64,000 nucleotides of DNA from Phycisphaerales bacterium (lineage in GTDB: Bacteria; Planctomycetota; Phycisphaerae; UBA1845), in NCBI GenBank assembly GCA_020639095.1, contig JACKHH010000001.1, positions 186,001-250,000 on the forward strand, written 5' to 3'. This document shows positions 26,453-35,370 of the stretch, piece by piece. Position 1 is the first letter of the stretch, and each line of letters starts with the position of its first letter. The notes beneath the pieces were generated by a model. It worked only from the letters and a program-made list of their open reading frames with translations, was not told the origin of the DNA and ran no database searches. The position numbers were made by a program, and so were the translations under genes.

Positions 26453-27295
26453 CTACTTGCAGTAAATCGTCGGCATCACGTACTTGAGTGGATGCACGAT
26501 GTTGTTGAGGCTTTCCGAATGCCCGACCAGCAAATGCCCTCCGGGAAGCATGTGTTTCGCGAACTTATTGACCAGGGTTTGTTGCGTCTCCCGGTCGAAG
26601 TAGATCATCACGTTGCGGCAGAAAACCACCTGAAACCCCTTGCGAAACGGGAATGTCTCGCTCATCAGGTTGAAACGCACGAACTTCACCGCACTGCGCA
26701 GCTCGGGCACCACCACCACCGAGTGACGATCGGTCGGCGACGCCGTCAAGTATTTTTGGCGAAACGCAGCCGGTACCGTATTGATGCTCTCTTTGCTGAA
26801 CGTCGCCGCCTGCGCCTTCGCGAGCATCCGCGTCGAAATGTCCGTCGCCAGGATGCGCCAACGCAGACCTGTGTTGCGCAGCACGTCGTCCGTGGTCATC
26901 GCGATGCTGAACGGCTCCTCACCGCTCGACGACGCCGCGCACCAGATACGCAGTTCCTGATTCGCTGCGCGCCACTTCTTGTCCGCCACCCAGCCCGTGA
27001 GCAGCTTCGTCAGGAAATCGAAGTGATTCTTCTCGCGAAACAGGTGCGTCGTGTTCGTCGAGATCGCGTCAAGCAGTGTGCCCAGCTCGCGCCCCGACTT
27101 GTCGCTGCGCACGTGCTCAATGTACCCGCGATATGAAGTGAAACCTCCCTTGCGTACGAGCTTCCCCAAGCGCGACCGCACCAGCTGCATCTTCTTGTCG
27201 CCGAGATTGATCCCGCACGTTTGGTAAACGAGGCGGCGTACGATCTCATATTCCTCGCGCGTCAGATCTGCAATGTCGGCAACTTCCGATGGCAT
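26453..27295 (-). CDS. cheR: Chemotaxis receptor methyltransferase CheR
   Basis: 280 residues. The ATG at 27295 has GGAG at suitable distance, better than a GTG three codons upstream. The N-terminal helical domain (Y-E-I-V-R-R-L-V-Y-Q-T-C-G-I) is followed by the SAM-binding domain: W-C-A-A-S-S-S-G-E-E-P-F-S, I-L-A-T-D-I-S and F-C-R-N-V-M-I-Y-F. It adds methyl groups to receptor glutamates and is the counterpart of CheB encoded next. Confidence 0.96.
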   Translation of the reverse strand: MPSEVADIADLTREEYEIVRRLVYQTCGINLGDKKMQLVRSRLGKLVRKGGFTSYRGYIEHVRSDKSGRELGTLLDAISTNTTHLFREKNHFDFLTKLLTGWVADKKWRAANQELRIWCAASSSGEEPFSIAMTTDDVLRNTGLRWRILATDISTRMLAKAQAATFSKESINTVPAAFRQKYLTASPTDRHSVVVVPELRSAVKFVRFNLMSETFPFRKGFQVVFCRNVMIYFDRETQQTLVNKFAKHMLPGGHLLVGHSESLNNIVHPLKYVMPTIYCK

Positions 27296-27330
27296 GTATT
27301 TCACACTCCGGTGCTGAACGTTGCGTCGCC

Positions 27331-27783
27331 TTACTGTGGCGTGTACGCCAGTTGAATCCGATGGCCCTCGACGGAAATTGTCGAACAGTTCTCACCGTCA
27401 TCGAGCGTTAGATCGGGCGCTTCATCGAGGACCTGCAGTTCCGGTATGGTCAGGTTGAACACATCCTGCGTACCGTGCAACGCGGTCACAAGTTGCCCGC
27501 AAACGATGTTCATGAACTCCTTCGCGGCATCATCCGCTGAGTTTTCCGCGTCCGGATCATCTTCACTCGCACCGAGCAGATTCGCGGCGAGCAGCGCAGT
27601 GAAAGGCCGGGGACACCGGAAGCGCAGGTCTCCACTGCTCGAACCGCGGTAGCCGATGGCGGTCTCAACCCAGACCTCTTCCGGATTGGGATCGTTGTGC
27701 TCTTCGTCGGTGAACATGAACGCCAAATCGGCGAGCACGTCAGAAAAAATCGTCGCCAGAGTTGCCGCCGTTTGCTGTGACAT
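27331..27783 (-). CDS. cheX: CheX-like chemotaxis phosphatase
   Basis: 150 residues. The CheC/CheX/FliY-type fold is suggested by the helix with A-A-K-E-F-M-N-I-V-C-G-Q-L, which matches the family pattern E-x2-N-x3-(G/C) used to dephosphorylate CheY-P. A strand with V-E-T-A-I-G-Y-R-G precedes it. It overlaps the 3' end of cheY by 44 bp, so the two proteins are translationally coupled. The assignment is by motif and context. Confidence 0.8.
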   Translation of the reverse strand: MSQQTAATLATIFSDVLADLAFMFTDEEHNDPNPEEVWVETAIGYRGSSSGDLRFRCPRPFTALLAANLLGASEDDPDAENSADDAAKEFMNIVCGQLVTALHGTQDVFNLTIPELQVLDEAPDLTLDDGENCSTISVEGHRIQLAYTPQ

Positions 27784-28165
27784 TTTCTCTCACTCCCAGT
27801 AGTGGCATCAATGCGTCGCGCAACTGTTCCGGCTGGAACGGTTTCCGAACGTACGCGCATGCGCCGTACTCGACCAACTGATCAATACGCGTCTGACTCC
27901 CCTCCGTCGAGGCGATAACGATCGGCAGATGTTTCAAGTCCCGATTCGCCTTCATGCGTTGCAGCAGCTGCACACCGTTCATCGTCGGCATGTTGATGTC
28001 GACGACCATCACCGCGACCTCGTGCTTCGCAAGTTGCGCCAGCGCCTCGATGCCGTTACCGGCCTCGTAGATTTCGGCATAATCGAGACCGGCCATGTCC
28101 ATCGTCCGGCGCACCATGCGCCGAATCGTCGCCGAGTCATCCACAATGAGTACGTTGCCTGCCAT
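27740..28165 (-). CDS. cheY: CheY-type response regulator
   Basis: 141 residues forming a single receiver domain: V-L-I-V-D-D-S-A, the phospho-acceptor Asp in M-V-V-D-I-N-M-P, the Thr/Ser in V-I-A-S-T-E and Lys in V-R-K-P-F-Q. The ribosome-binding site AAAGGAG is well placed. It should carry the CheA signal to the flagellar motor or other output. It overlaps cheX by 44 bp and lies 12 bp after the HDOD gene. Confidence 0.93.
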   Translation of the reverse strand: MAGNVLIVDDSATIRRMVRRTMDMAGLDYAEIYEAGNGIEALAQLAKHEVAVMVVDINMPTMNGVQLLQRMKANRDLKHLPIVIASTEGSQTRIDQLVEYGACAYVRKPFQPEQLRDALMPLLGVRENVTANGGNSGDDFF

Positions 28166-28177
28166 CCAGAGGCTCCT

Positions 28178-29050
28178 TTACGAACTCGCCCCAACCGCGA
28201 CCGACGGTGATTCCTGCAACGCGGCAAGTCGTTGCAACTCGGTGCACATGTTCATACCAACCACTTCGAGGTCCGCGTGCGTCAATCCGTGCCGTGCCAT
28301 CACCGATTCATCCGCGCGATAGCAAAGCCCGTCCGTGCCCAGCGAAATCCCCATCAAGAGCACCGTACACAACGCCAGGTGTACGATGTCAACCAGTGTA
28401 TCCGGCGGGGACAGTGCGCTCGGATCGTGCTGGTGGCGAATGCTCCGCACAATCACTTCAGGCAGCTTCCAGCGCTCCGCAACCAACGCGCCGATCTCGC
28501 TGTGCGTGCTACCCAGCACCGCCTTCTCCGCGTCGTCGAAGGATTTGTGCTCCTCGTCGACCAACCGCAGAATCTCATTCGCGCTCTTCGCGACGTAGCT
28601 GCTCAACACCAGCTTGCCGATCCCCTGCAACAACCCCGCCGTAAACGCGAGGTTCACGTTCGGGTAGCGCGCAGCCTTTGCGAATTCCGCAGCCGCAATC
28701 GCCGTCGCCACCGACTGGCGCCACAGCATCCCGCCTTCCAGACCGTATCCCGCTTGCGGCTGGTTGAGAATTCCATTGGTGTGTACCGCCATCACCAATT
28801 GCAGGAGCTTCAGTGTCCCCAGGCACACCATCGCGTCGTTCAGCGACGTGATCTGCCGGCTCAACCCGAAGTACGCCGAGTTGCACAATCGCAGCACCTC
28901 GCCCGTCAGCGCCTGGTCGTACTTGATCGCCTCGACGATCTCCCCGACCGACGCGTTGGGATTGCCAATGATCGAGACGATCTTCACGCTGGTCGTCGGC
29001 AAAGCCGGAAGCGTGTCGATCTGATCCAGAATGTGGTCGATGTTGGTCAT
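28178..29050 (-). CDS. HDOD-domain signalling protein
   Basis: 290 residues. The HDOD domain covers most of the protein: L-P-A-L-P-T-T-S-V-K-I-V at the start, A-L-T-G-E-V-L-R-L-C-N-S-A-Y-F-G, and H-S-E-I-G-A-L-V-A-E-R-W-K-L-P-E-V-I-V-R-S-I-R-x-H-H-like H-Q-H-D. The domain is related to HD phosphohydrolases but usually lacks catalytic metal residues. In chemotaxis and motility clusters it is thought to act as a scaffold or output regulator. It overlaps cheD by 4 bp (ATGA). Confidence 0.9.
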   Translation of the reverse strand: MTNIDHILDQIDTLPALPTTSVKIVSIIGNPNASVGEIVEAIKYDQALTGEVLRLCNSAYFGLSRQITSLNDAMVCLGTLKLLQLVMAVHTNGILNQPQAGYGLEGGMLWRQSVATAIAAAEFAKAARYPNVNLAFTAGLLQGIGKLVLSSYVAKSANEILRLVDEEHKSFDDAEKAVLGSTHSEIGALVAERWKLPEVIVRSIRHQHDPSALSPPDTLVDIVHLALCTVLLMGISLGTDGLCYRADESVMARHGLTHADLEVVGMNMCTELQRLAALQESPSVAVGASS

Positions 29051-29598
29051 AATTCCCTCTCGCCATTGCGGTTGCGAATTACCACCCGACCAGTTGCGAC
29101 GTCCAGAACCAACGTGCGACTGATTGCTCCCCCAACATCCTCCGACTTGATCAGGATTTCATTCTTCCACAGCAGCTTGCGCAGCATGACGTAGTTGCGT
29201 TTCCCAATGTTGAATGTCCCGTTGTCATCCAGCAGCGTCGAGCCGCCCGCGACCTTCACAATCAAACGTTTCTTCACCGCCCCCATCGCAAACGCTGCAC
29301 GAAACAGCGCTGGAACGCCCGTCGTCGCGAACATCGCCGGTTTGGCTTTCGCCTTTTCCGGAGACAACGCGCCATCGGGCAGCATGTAATGAATCATGCC
29401 CCCAACGCGCACTTCCGGATCCCAGATCGTCACGCCGATGCAACTGCCCAGCGAATGCGTGATGATCTTGGACGGCTTGTTCGTGACCGCGAGGTCCGCG
29501 ATGTCCACGGTAATCTGCGCGGACTTCGCACTCGCGCCTCCCCCGGCGCGCGCGGACGCGGTCGAAACCTCAGATTGCGTATCCGTTGCTCCGATCAC
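29047..29598 (-). CDS. cheD: Chemoreceptor glutamine deamidase CheD
   Basis: 183 residues from a GTG that overlaps the stop of cheW (GTGA). The catalytic Cys is in H-S-L-G-S-C-I-G-V, with the His in G-G-M-I-H-Y-M-L-P and the Thr/Ser region in V-K-V-A-G-G-S. It deamidates receptor glutamines and in Bacillus and Thermotoga binds CheC to stimulate it. An N-terminal extension of about 30 low-complexity residues precedes the domain. Its operon partner cheX may replace CheC. Confidence 0.95.
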   Translation of the reverse strand: MIGATDTQSEVSTASARAGGGASAKSAQITVDIADLAVTNKPSKIITHSLGSCIGVTIWDPEVRVGGMIHYMLPDGALSPEKAKAKPAMFATTGVPALFRAAFAMGAVKKRLIVKVAGGSTLLDDNGTFNIGKRNYVMLRKLLWKNEILIKSEDVGGAISRTLVLDVATGRVVIRNRNGEREL

Positions 29599-30107
29599 GC
29601 CGTTGCTTCCGCCTCCCTCGCGTTGATGAACGGCTCCTTACCCAGGACGCGGTCGATATCGAGAAGAATCTTGATCTCGCCGTCCACCTTGCCCATACCC
29701 AGCAGGCATTCCGTATCCACCGAAGCGCCGAATTCCGGTGGCGGTGAAATGTTGTCCGCGCGGATGTCGTGTACCTCGCGAACTTCATCAACGACGACGC
29801 CAATCTGCGCCCCCACGTCCACGACAATGACGCACGTGAGCTCACTGTCACCCGAATTGGACATACCAAAGCGCAGTCGAAGATCGATTACCGGTATCAC
29901 TTTCCCGCGGAGGTTGAACACGCCACGCAGATAGGGCAACGTGTGCGGAACGCGCGTGATGTCCATCACCCGAATGATCTCGCGCACTTGCAGAATCGGC
30001 ACGCCGTACACCTCCCCACCCAGCTCGAACGTGAGGTACTTCCCGCCGAGTTCCATCTGCGGCGCTTCGGCTATTGCGACCGCTCTGTCGTCGTTTCCCA
30101 TTTGCAC
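29595..30107 (-). CDS. cheW: Chemotaxis coupling protein CheW
   Basis: 170 residues from GTG 30107, with GGAGG eight bases upstream. The CheW SH3-like domain is clear: Y-L-T-F-E-L-G-G-E-V-Y-G-V-P-I-L-Q-V-R-E-I-I, Y-L-R-G-V-F-N-L-R-G-K-V-I-P-V-I-D-L-R and V-D-E-V-R-E-V. It links receptors to CheA. It follows cheA by 28 bp and overlaps cheD by 4 bp. Confidence 0.95.
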   Translation of the reverse strand: MQMGNDDRAVAIAEAPQMELGGKYLTFELGGEVYGVPILQVREIIRVMDITRVPHTLPYLRGVFNLRGKVIPVIDLRLRFGMSNSGDSELTCVIVVDVGAQIGVVVDEVREVHDIRADNISPPPEFGASVDTECLLGMGKVDGEIKILLDIDRVLGKEPFINAREAEATA

Positions 30108-30135
30108 TGTCGCGTCCTCCCGTAGATCAGCCGGC

Positions 30136-33081
30136 TTACGCTTCGACCGTCGCGGTCGCCCCCGACTCAGCCGATCTCATTGACATGTCCGCGGTACCGC
30201 TCCACTCCGTTTCGTCTGTTGCGCCATCCGACGCGTGGCGCGACGCTTCGCATTGAATCCCCGCGCCTTCCCATTGCCCGTGCGCCGTGCGCACGCCCGA
30301 AGGATCGAGGATCAGTCCGACGCGCCCATCCCCAAGAATCGCTGCACCCGCCAATCCGCGCAGGCCCTGGAAACGCTCGCCCAACGACTTGATCACCACC
30401 TGCTGCTGACCGACCAGTTCGTCGACCACCAACCCGATGTCGCCGTCGTCCGTATGCGCCGTCACAACCATCGCGTCGCTCGGACGCACCCGACCGGTGA
30501 AGTTGAACAACTGGCCCAACTGAATCAGCGGCACAAGTTTGCCGCGCACGTTCAGCAATTCGCCGCGCTTCTGCACCGTGGACAACTGCTCCGGTTTCGG
30601 ACGCAGCGCCTGCTCGATCATCGTCGTCGGAATGATGAATCGCTCGGTCCCGACCCGCACGAGCATGCCGTCGATGATCGCAAGCGTCAGCGGCAACTGG
30701 ATCGAGAACCGGCTGCCGCGACCCTTTTCCGAAGTGATTTCCACCCGTCCGCGAAGTTGCTCGATGTTCCGGCGCACCACGTCCATGCCCACACCCCGGC
30801 CGGAGATGTCCGTAATCTGCGCAGCCGTCGAAAAGCCCGGCGCGAAGATCAACTGGTACGCCTGCTCATCCGTCAGTTCGTCGTCCGGCTGGATCAAACC
30901 CTTTTCCAACGCCTTGCGCTTGAGCTTCTCCGGATCAAGCCCGCGACCGTCATCGCGGATCTCGATCACAATGTTGCCACTGTGATGGAACGCGTTGAGC
31001 TGAATGTGGCCCGTCGGGCTCTTACCCGCCGCGGTGCGCTCGTCCGGTGGTTCCAGACCGTGATCGACCGCGTTGCGCACCATGTGGACCAGCGGGTCGC
31101 CGATCTGCTGAATCACGTTCTTGTCCAGTTCGGTCTCTTCACCGGAAATCGCGAGCTCAACCTGCTTGCCGGCCTTCCGCGAAAGGTCGCGCACCAACCG
31201 CGCCATCTTCTGGAACGTCGACTTCACCGGGATCATCCGCATCGCCATCGCCGCTTCCTGGACGTCGCGAACGATCTTGCTCACCTGCGCCGCGTTCTTG
31301 CTCAGCAGCGGATCGCCCGAAATCGCCGAACTGCTCGTGATCAGCGTTTGCGCAATGACCAACTCGCCGACCATGTCCACCAGCGCATCCAGCTTCTCGG
31401 TGTCGATGCGCACCGACTGCTCAACAGCAGCCACTGCCTTCGGAGGCTGTGGCGCACTCGTTCCGGATTTCGCCGGTTGCGGCGCAGCCGGCGCCGACGA
31501 CGCATCGGAACTAGCCTGCGCAGCCGGCTGTGCGGGTTGCTCCGCCGACGCTTTCCCGCCACGCCGCTGACTCTTGTTTTCCGCCGCATCCGGATTGATG
31601 CGGCCCGCGACCACACCGCGAAGGCGGTCGATCATCTCCGCCACCGGCGGCTGCGGAATCGCGCCACCCGTCGGTGCGCTCGCATACGCGCTGATCGATC
31701 CAATTTGCGCCTTGAGGATATCGATGACTTCAAAAACCAGGTCGGTGATGCCCGACGTGATCGTGCGCTCGCCGCGCCGACCCTGATCGAGCAGCGTCTC
31801 CACCTCGTGCGTCAGACAGTTGACGTCGCGCAGATTGAGGAAACCCGCCATGCCCTTGATGGTATGGAATGGGCGGAAGAGTTCGTTGATCTTCTCGGAA
31901 TCGTCCGGCGACTGTTCGACTTCGAGCAGTGCGGCTTCGATGTTTTCGATGTGCTCAGCCGCTTCCTCGATGAACGCCACGACGAATTCGATTTCCTTCG
32001 TGTCGATCAGCAGCGGCTCGGGAACATACGACGCCTGCACCGGTGCGTCGCTACTCGCCGCCACGGGTGCCGGTGCTGCCGGTTTCGCCTTCGGAGCTTC
32101 CGCCACCGCTTCCGGTTCCGGTGAGTCATCGTCGCCGAACACCTTGTCGAGTTGCGATTCAATGTCGCCGTCGGAGACGGATTCGGCATCGTTCGTCGCG
32201 CTCGCCGTACTGCTGCCAAGGTCGAGCGGCGCTTCACCCGGCGGCTCATTCAATGCGGCGATGCCCGCGCGCAACTGCTCGATGGCTGCGTCCGGATCAT
32301 CGACCGTCGCCATGATGATCGACTCGACCAATTCCGCGAGCTGCGATCCGCGCGTGTCACCGTCCGATTCCTCGCTGAACACCTCGAGGTCGGTGTGCAT
32401 CGCGGCCAGCAGCGTCATATCCGTCGCGTCGACGCGCTTGGCTGCGTCCATCAACCGCTCAACGCGCGGATCGACGTACGTGCTCATCAGTACTGGAGCC
32501 TCCGCTGCCGACTCATCCACCGCAACATCATCAACCTCTGCCACGGGCTCCGCGTCGTCGTCCGCGGTACGCGCGTCCAGCTGAGGCGTGCTCACCTCGA
32601 CATCGGGCGTGGATTCGATCTCCACCGCTGCCTCTACCGGCTCCGCATCGACCGACGCCTCTGCGTCGGGGGCCTGCATCACGTCCTCAACGTCCTCGGC
32701 GCACGCTGCGTCCGATGCATCCGACTCGGTAACCGCGCCGAGCAGTTCCATCGCATCGCCATCGGCGCTTTCTTCCATTGCGCTCTGCGCACCCGCGTCA
32801 CGGCCAACGACACCATCCACATCGCCGGCCAGCTCACCGATGATCGCCACCACACGATCCAGCGCCTGCTGCGTATCTTCGACCGTACCGATGATCAAAC
32901 CTTCCAGCGCGCCCGATAGCTCAACGAGCTGCGCCTTCGACTCCGCATCCGCGTCGCCAAGCGTGCTCGCCCACCCGTGCATCTGTGCCAGCGTTGTCAG
33001 ATCATCCGCCGCAAGCTGCTCTGCCGCCTTGGCGAGATTGCGGATCGATTCAGACTGTTCCGTCGACTTGTTGTCAGTCAT
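30136..33081 (-). CDS. cheA: Chemotaxis histidine kinase CheA with duplicated N-terminal module
   Basis: 981 residues from the ATG at 33081 (GAGGTAG upstream), long for CheA (about 650). The first 320 residues contain two related helical modules (about 12-72 and 205-275; shared L-A-x-M-H and I-x-x-T-V-x-D) separated by acidic Ala/Glu/Val-rich linkers. Then follow the Hpt domain with the phosphorylated His in F-H-T-I-K-G (about residue 405), an Ala/Pro/Ser linker, the dimerisation helices, the ATPase domain (N-A-V-D-H-G-L-E, D-D-G-R-G-L-D, G-R-G-V-G-M-D-V-V) and a CheW-like domain (M-L-V-R-V-G-T-E-R-F-I-I-P). No P2 CheY-binding domain is obvious. It is the first che gene after the sigma factor. 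Confidence 0.95.
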   Translation of the reverse strand: MTDNKSTEQSESIRNLAKAAEQLAADDLTTLAQMHGWASTLGDADAESKAQLVELSGALEGLIIGTVEDTQQALDRVVAIIGELAGDVDGVVGRDAGAQSAMEESADGDAMELLGAVTESDASDAACAEDVEDVMQAPDAEASVDAEPVEAAVEIESTPDVEVSTPQLDARTADDDAEPVAEVDDVAVDESAAEAPVLMSTYVDPRVERLMDAAKRVDATDMTLLAAMHTDLEVFSEESDGDTRGSQLAELVESIIMATVDDPDAAIEQLRAGIAALNEPPGEAPLDLGSSTASATNDAESVSDGDIESQLDKVFGDDDSPEPEAVAEAPKAKPAAPAPVAASSDAPVQASYVPEPLLIDTKEIEFVVAFIEEAAEHIENIEAALLEVEQSPDDSEKINELFRPFHTIKGMAGFLNLRDVNCLTHEVETLLDQGRRGERTITSGITDLVFEVIDILKAQIGSISAYASAPTGGAIPQPPVAEMIDRLRGVVAGRINPDAAENKSQRRGGKASAEQPAQPAAQASSDASSAPAAPQPAKSGTSAPQPPKAVAAVEQSVRIDTEKLDALVDMVGELVIAQTLITSSSAISGDPLLSKNAAQVSKIVRDVQEAAMAMRMIPVKSTFQKMARLVRDLSRKAGKQVELAISGEETELDKNVIQQIGDPLVHMVRNAVDHGLEPPDERTAAGKSPTGHIQLNAFHHSGNIVIEIRDDGRGLDPEKLKRKALEKGLIQPDDELTDEQAYQLIFAPGFSTAAQITDISGRGVGMDVVRRNIEQLRGRVEITSEKGRGSRFSIQLPLTLAIIDGMLVRVGTERFIIPTTMIEQALRPKPEQLSTVQKRGELLNVRGKLVPLIQLGQLFNFTGRVRPSDAMVVTAHTDDGDIGLVVDELVGQQQVVIKSLGERFQGLRGLAGAAILGDGRVGLILDPSGVRTAHGQWEGAGIQCEASRHASDGATDETEWSGTADMSMRSAESGATATVEA

Positions 33082-33417
33082 CGCTACCTCGCGAAATTCG
33101 ATGCGGCCTGGCCGGTGCCGACCGCCATCGCCGTACGTTCCGCGCATCCTGTGTACGCGGACCGCCCACGTTGGCGGTCAAATGCTGTGTCGCTTCAATA
33201 CGCTTCGACACCTCTATTTGTCGTGTGAATTCGCGCCGGTGTTGACTATGTCGACTGAGACTGACCGACATTGTCCAAGCTGGACAACGACGCAAGGTCC
33301 GATAGGTAAACCCGCGCGCAGCAACCCGCGCGAAACCCGGCCGGAAAGTGACGTGCGCAGCGGGAAATTCCCGCGATCTGCGCCGTTGCAAGGCAAGATT
33401 GTCGATAGTGATTCGCG
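33082..33417. other. Spacer between sigma factor gene and cheA
   Basis: 336 bp without a supported gene. It includes cheA's ribosome-binding site and could hold a promoter for the che operon; no site could be assigned with confidence. No repeat family member is present. Confidence 0.4.
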
Positions 33418-34206
33418 CTATTCCGAAAGCTCTTCGCGCAGCCGCGGGCCAAAACGCTGCCGCAACCGCCCCAGCACATCCTTGTGAATCTGGCTCACGC
33501 GCGACTCGGAAAGCTTCAGGAAGCTTCCAACTTCCGCCATCGTCAACTGCTCGAAGTAGTACAGCAGCAACACCATGCGCTCATCGCGGGTAAACCCCCG
33601 CGTCAGCATGGCCGCGAGCAATTTCTGCGCCACCGGTTTCGCCGGATCAATTGCCCGCTCATCCGGCGCATCCCAACGCCGACCTGCCGATCCCGAACGT
33701 ATCGACGATTGCTGTTCAAGATGACTGAACAATACCGCGTTTCCCAACCGCGAACGACGTGACAAGCGCGCGAACCGCGCCGACGACAATCGCATGTGCG
33801 CCGCCACCTCCGCGTCGCTGGGCCGGTGGGCAAACCGATGTCGCAACCGCTCGATCGTCTGCGATCGGTTCTTCTCGAAACTGCGAACAGCCCGGCTTTC
33901 CGTGTCCACGCTTCGCAGCCAGTCGAGCACCGCCCCCGTCAATCGCCGCCGGCAGTACGACTCGAATTGCGTCTGGCGATGCGGGTCGTAGCTCTCCACC
34001 GCGTGCATCAACCCGTCGAAGGCGGCACTGCGAATTTCGTCGTACGACACCCGCGGTGACAACCGCCGAACCATCCGGGCTGCGTGTGAGTCCGCCAGCG
34101 GCACATAGTGCGTGACCAGTTCGTTGCGATCCTCGACCCGGCGTTCTTGCAGATACCGTCGCCAAGTGCCCGAGACATTCTTCCGCGCGTAGTGACCTGT
34201 ACCCAT
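33418..34206 (-). CDS. fliA: FliA/WhiG-type sigma factor (sigma-28 group)
   Basis: 262 residues with ribosome-binding site GGAGGG. Region 2 contains L-V-T-H-Y-V-P-L-A and Y-D-E-I-R-S-A-A-F-D-G-L-M-H-A-V-E-S-Y-D-P, with F-E-S-Y-C-R-R-R-L-T-G-A-V-L-D-W-L-R. This F-x2-Y-x3-R-I-R-G-A-x3-E/D-W-L-R form marks the flagellar/sporulation sigma group. Region 4 has L-T-M-A-E-V-G-S-F-L-K-L-S-E-S-R-V-S-Q-I-H. It probably directs motility and chemotaxis transcription, matching its place before the che genes. No flagellar structural gene is in the window. Confidence 0.92.
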   Translation of the reverse strand: MGTGHYARKNVSGTWRRYLQERRVEDRNELVTHYVPLADSHAARMVRRLSPRVSYDEIRSAAFDGLMHAVESYDPHRQTQFESYCRRRLTGAVLDWLRSVDTESRAVRSFEKNRSQTIERLRHRFAHRPSDAEVAAHMRLSSARFARLSRRSRLGNAVLFSHLEQQSSIRSGSAGRRWDAPDERAIDPAKPVAQKLLAAMLTRGFTRDERMVLLLYYFEQLTMAEVGSFLKLSESRVSQIHKDVLGRLRQRFGPRLREELSE

Positions 34207-34371
34207 GGCTTGTTTCGCCCTCCTGACAAGTCGACGCCGAACCCCGCGACAGCGTCATTGCGGTCCCCATCCTCCGGGGGCGTGGGCAAACTACAAAGAA
34301 GGCAAACTTGTGGATATAGGTAATGTTACCCAGCTTTCGTATTTTGACATAGCGTGTTAAATCTGGGTGAA

Positions 34372-35178
34372 TTAATCGCCTGAGACGCCTTCGACCCGCA
34401 CGTGGAGGCGTTCTATGCCCGTGCAGTGGCCGTTGTCGGCGTTGATCTCGGCGATAACCCCGGAAATGCGTACGTCGTCGGTCGCGACCTCGAACCTGGC
34501 AGGGACAGCCGTCACCATCGATTGCAGCACCGCCCCCTTATCCCGGCCCAGCACTGAATCGTACGGACCGGTCATTCCCAAGTCGCTGATGTAACCCGTC
34601 CCACCGGGCAGCACCCGCTCATCGGCTGTCTGCACGTGCGTGTGCGTCCCGAAGATCAGGCTCACGCGGCCGTCGAGATGCCAGCCCATCGCGATCTTCT
34701 CGCTCGTGGCTTCCGCGTGCAGGTCCACAATCACGATGCGCACGTCGTCGGGCAGCTTGCCCAACACGCGCTCAGCCGCTCGAAACGGGCAGTCGCTCGG
34801 CAGCTTCATGTACAACCGCCCGAGCAACGAGATCACCGCGACCTTCGGCCCGGCATGCGTTTGGTAGATTGCGAATTCCTTACCGGGCGCGCCATGCGCA
34901 AGGTTGGCGGGACGCACAACGCGCTCGGAGGTCTCCAGAATAGGAATGATTTCCTTGCGGCGATAGATGTGATCGCCGAGCGTAACCAGGTTGGCGCCGC
35001 TCTTGATCAGCTTTTCAAACAGCGCGGGCGTGATGCCCGAACCGGACGCGATGTTTTCCCCGTTGACGATCGCGCACGCGATCTCATGCTCCGCCACGAT
35101 CTTCGACAGTTCCTGCGCGAGTGCTCGCCTTCCGGGTGAGCCAACGACATCACCGATACACAGCACTTTGATCCGCAT
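34372..35178 (-). CDS. YmdB/TIGR00282-type metallophosphoesterase
   Basis: 268 residues. Metal-binding motifs: C-I-G-D-V-V-G at the start, N-G-E-N-I-A-S-G-S-G-I-T, T-L-G-D-H, D-L-H-A-E-A-T and F-G-T-H-T-H-V-Q-T-A-D. These match YmdB, a cyclic-nucleotide phosphodiesterase or phosphatase influencing biofilm and RNase Y in Bacillus. Its position 193 bp downstream of the RNase Y gene on the same strand repeats the rny-ymdB arrangement of Firmicutes. Three palindromic repeats lie between the two. Confidence 0.92.
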   Translation of the reverse strand: MRIKVLCIGDVVGSPGRRALAQELSKIVAEHEIACAIVNGENIASGSGITPALFEKLIKSGANLVTLGDHIYRRKEIIPILETSERVVRPANLAHGAPGKEFAIYQTHAGPKVAVISLLGRLYMKLPSDCPFRAAERVLGKLPDDVRIVIVDLHAEATSEKIAMGWHLDGRVSLIFGTHTHVQTADERVLPGGTGYISDLGMTGPYDSVLGRDKGAVLQSMVTAVPARFEVATDDVRISGVIAEINADNGHCTGIERLHVRVEGVSGD

Positions 35179-35226
35179 GTCGTTCCGATCGTGAGCTCGG
35201 CAGTATGCTTGCGAATTCCCAATTCA

Positions 35227-35338
35227 CTGTGGGGCCGGCTTTCCAGCCGGTCAAGACGAACGGTTGTGGGACCGGCTTTCCAGCCGGTCAAGACGAACGG
35301 TTGTGGGACCGGCTTTCCTGCCGGTCAAGACGAACGGT
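35227..35338. repeat. Three tandem 37-bp palindromic repeats
   Basis: Three copies with period 37 bp: TGTGGGACCGGCTTTCCAG-CCGGTC followed by AAGACGAACGGT (the first copy has GGGGCC). Each forms a GACCGGC-tttcca-GCCGGTC hairpin. It is the same family as 24386-24494 with a different linker. Confidence 0.85.
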
Positions 35339-35370
35339 ACCGTCCCCACAGCAGAACAATTCACTCAAGC

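Noticed and set aside
30235..32124. Long open frame (629 codons) on the plus strand
   Set aside because: It is antisense to cheA; the Arg/His-rich composition is typical of the complement of a GC-rich gene. It has no domain.
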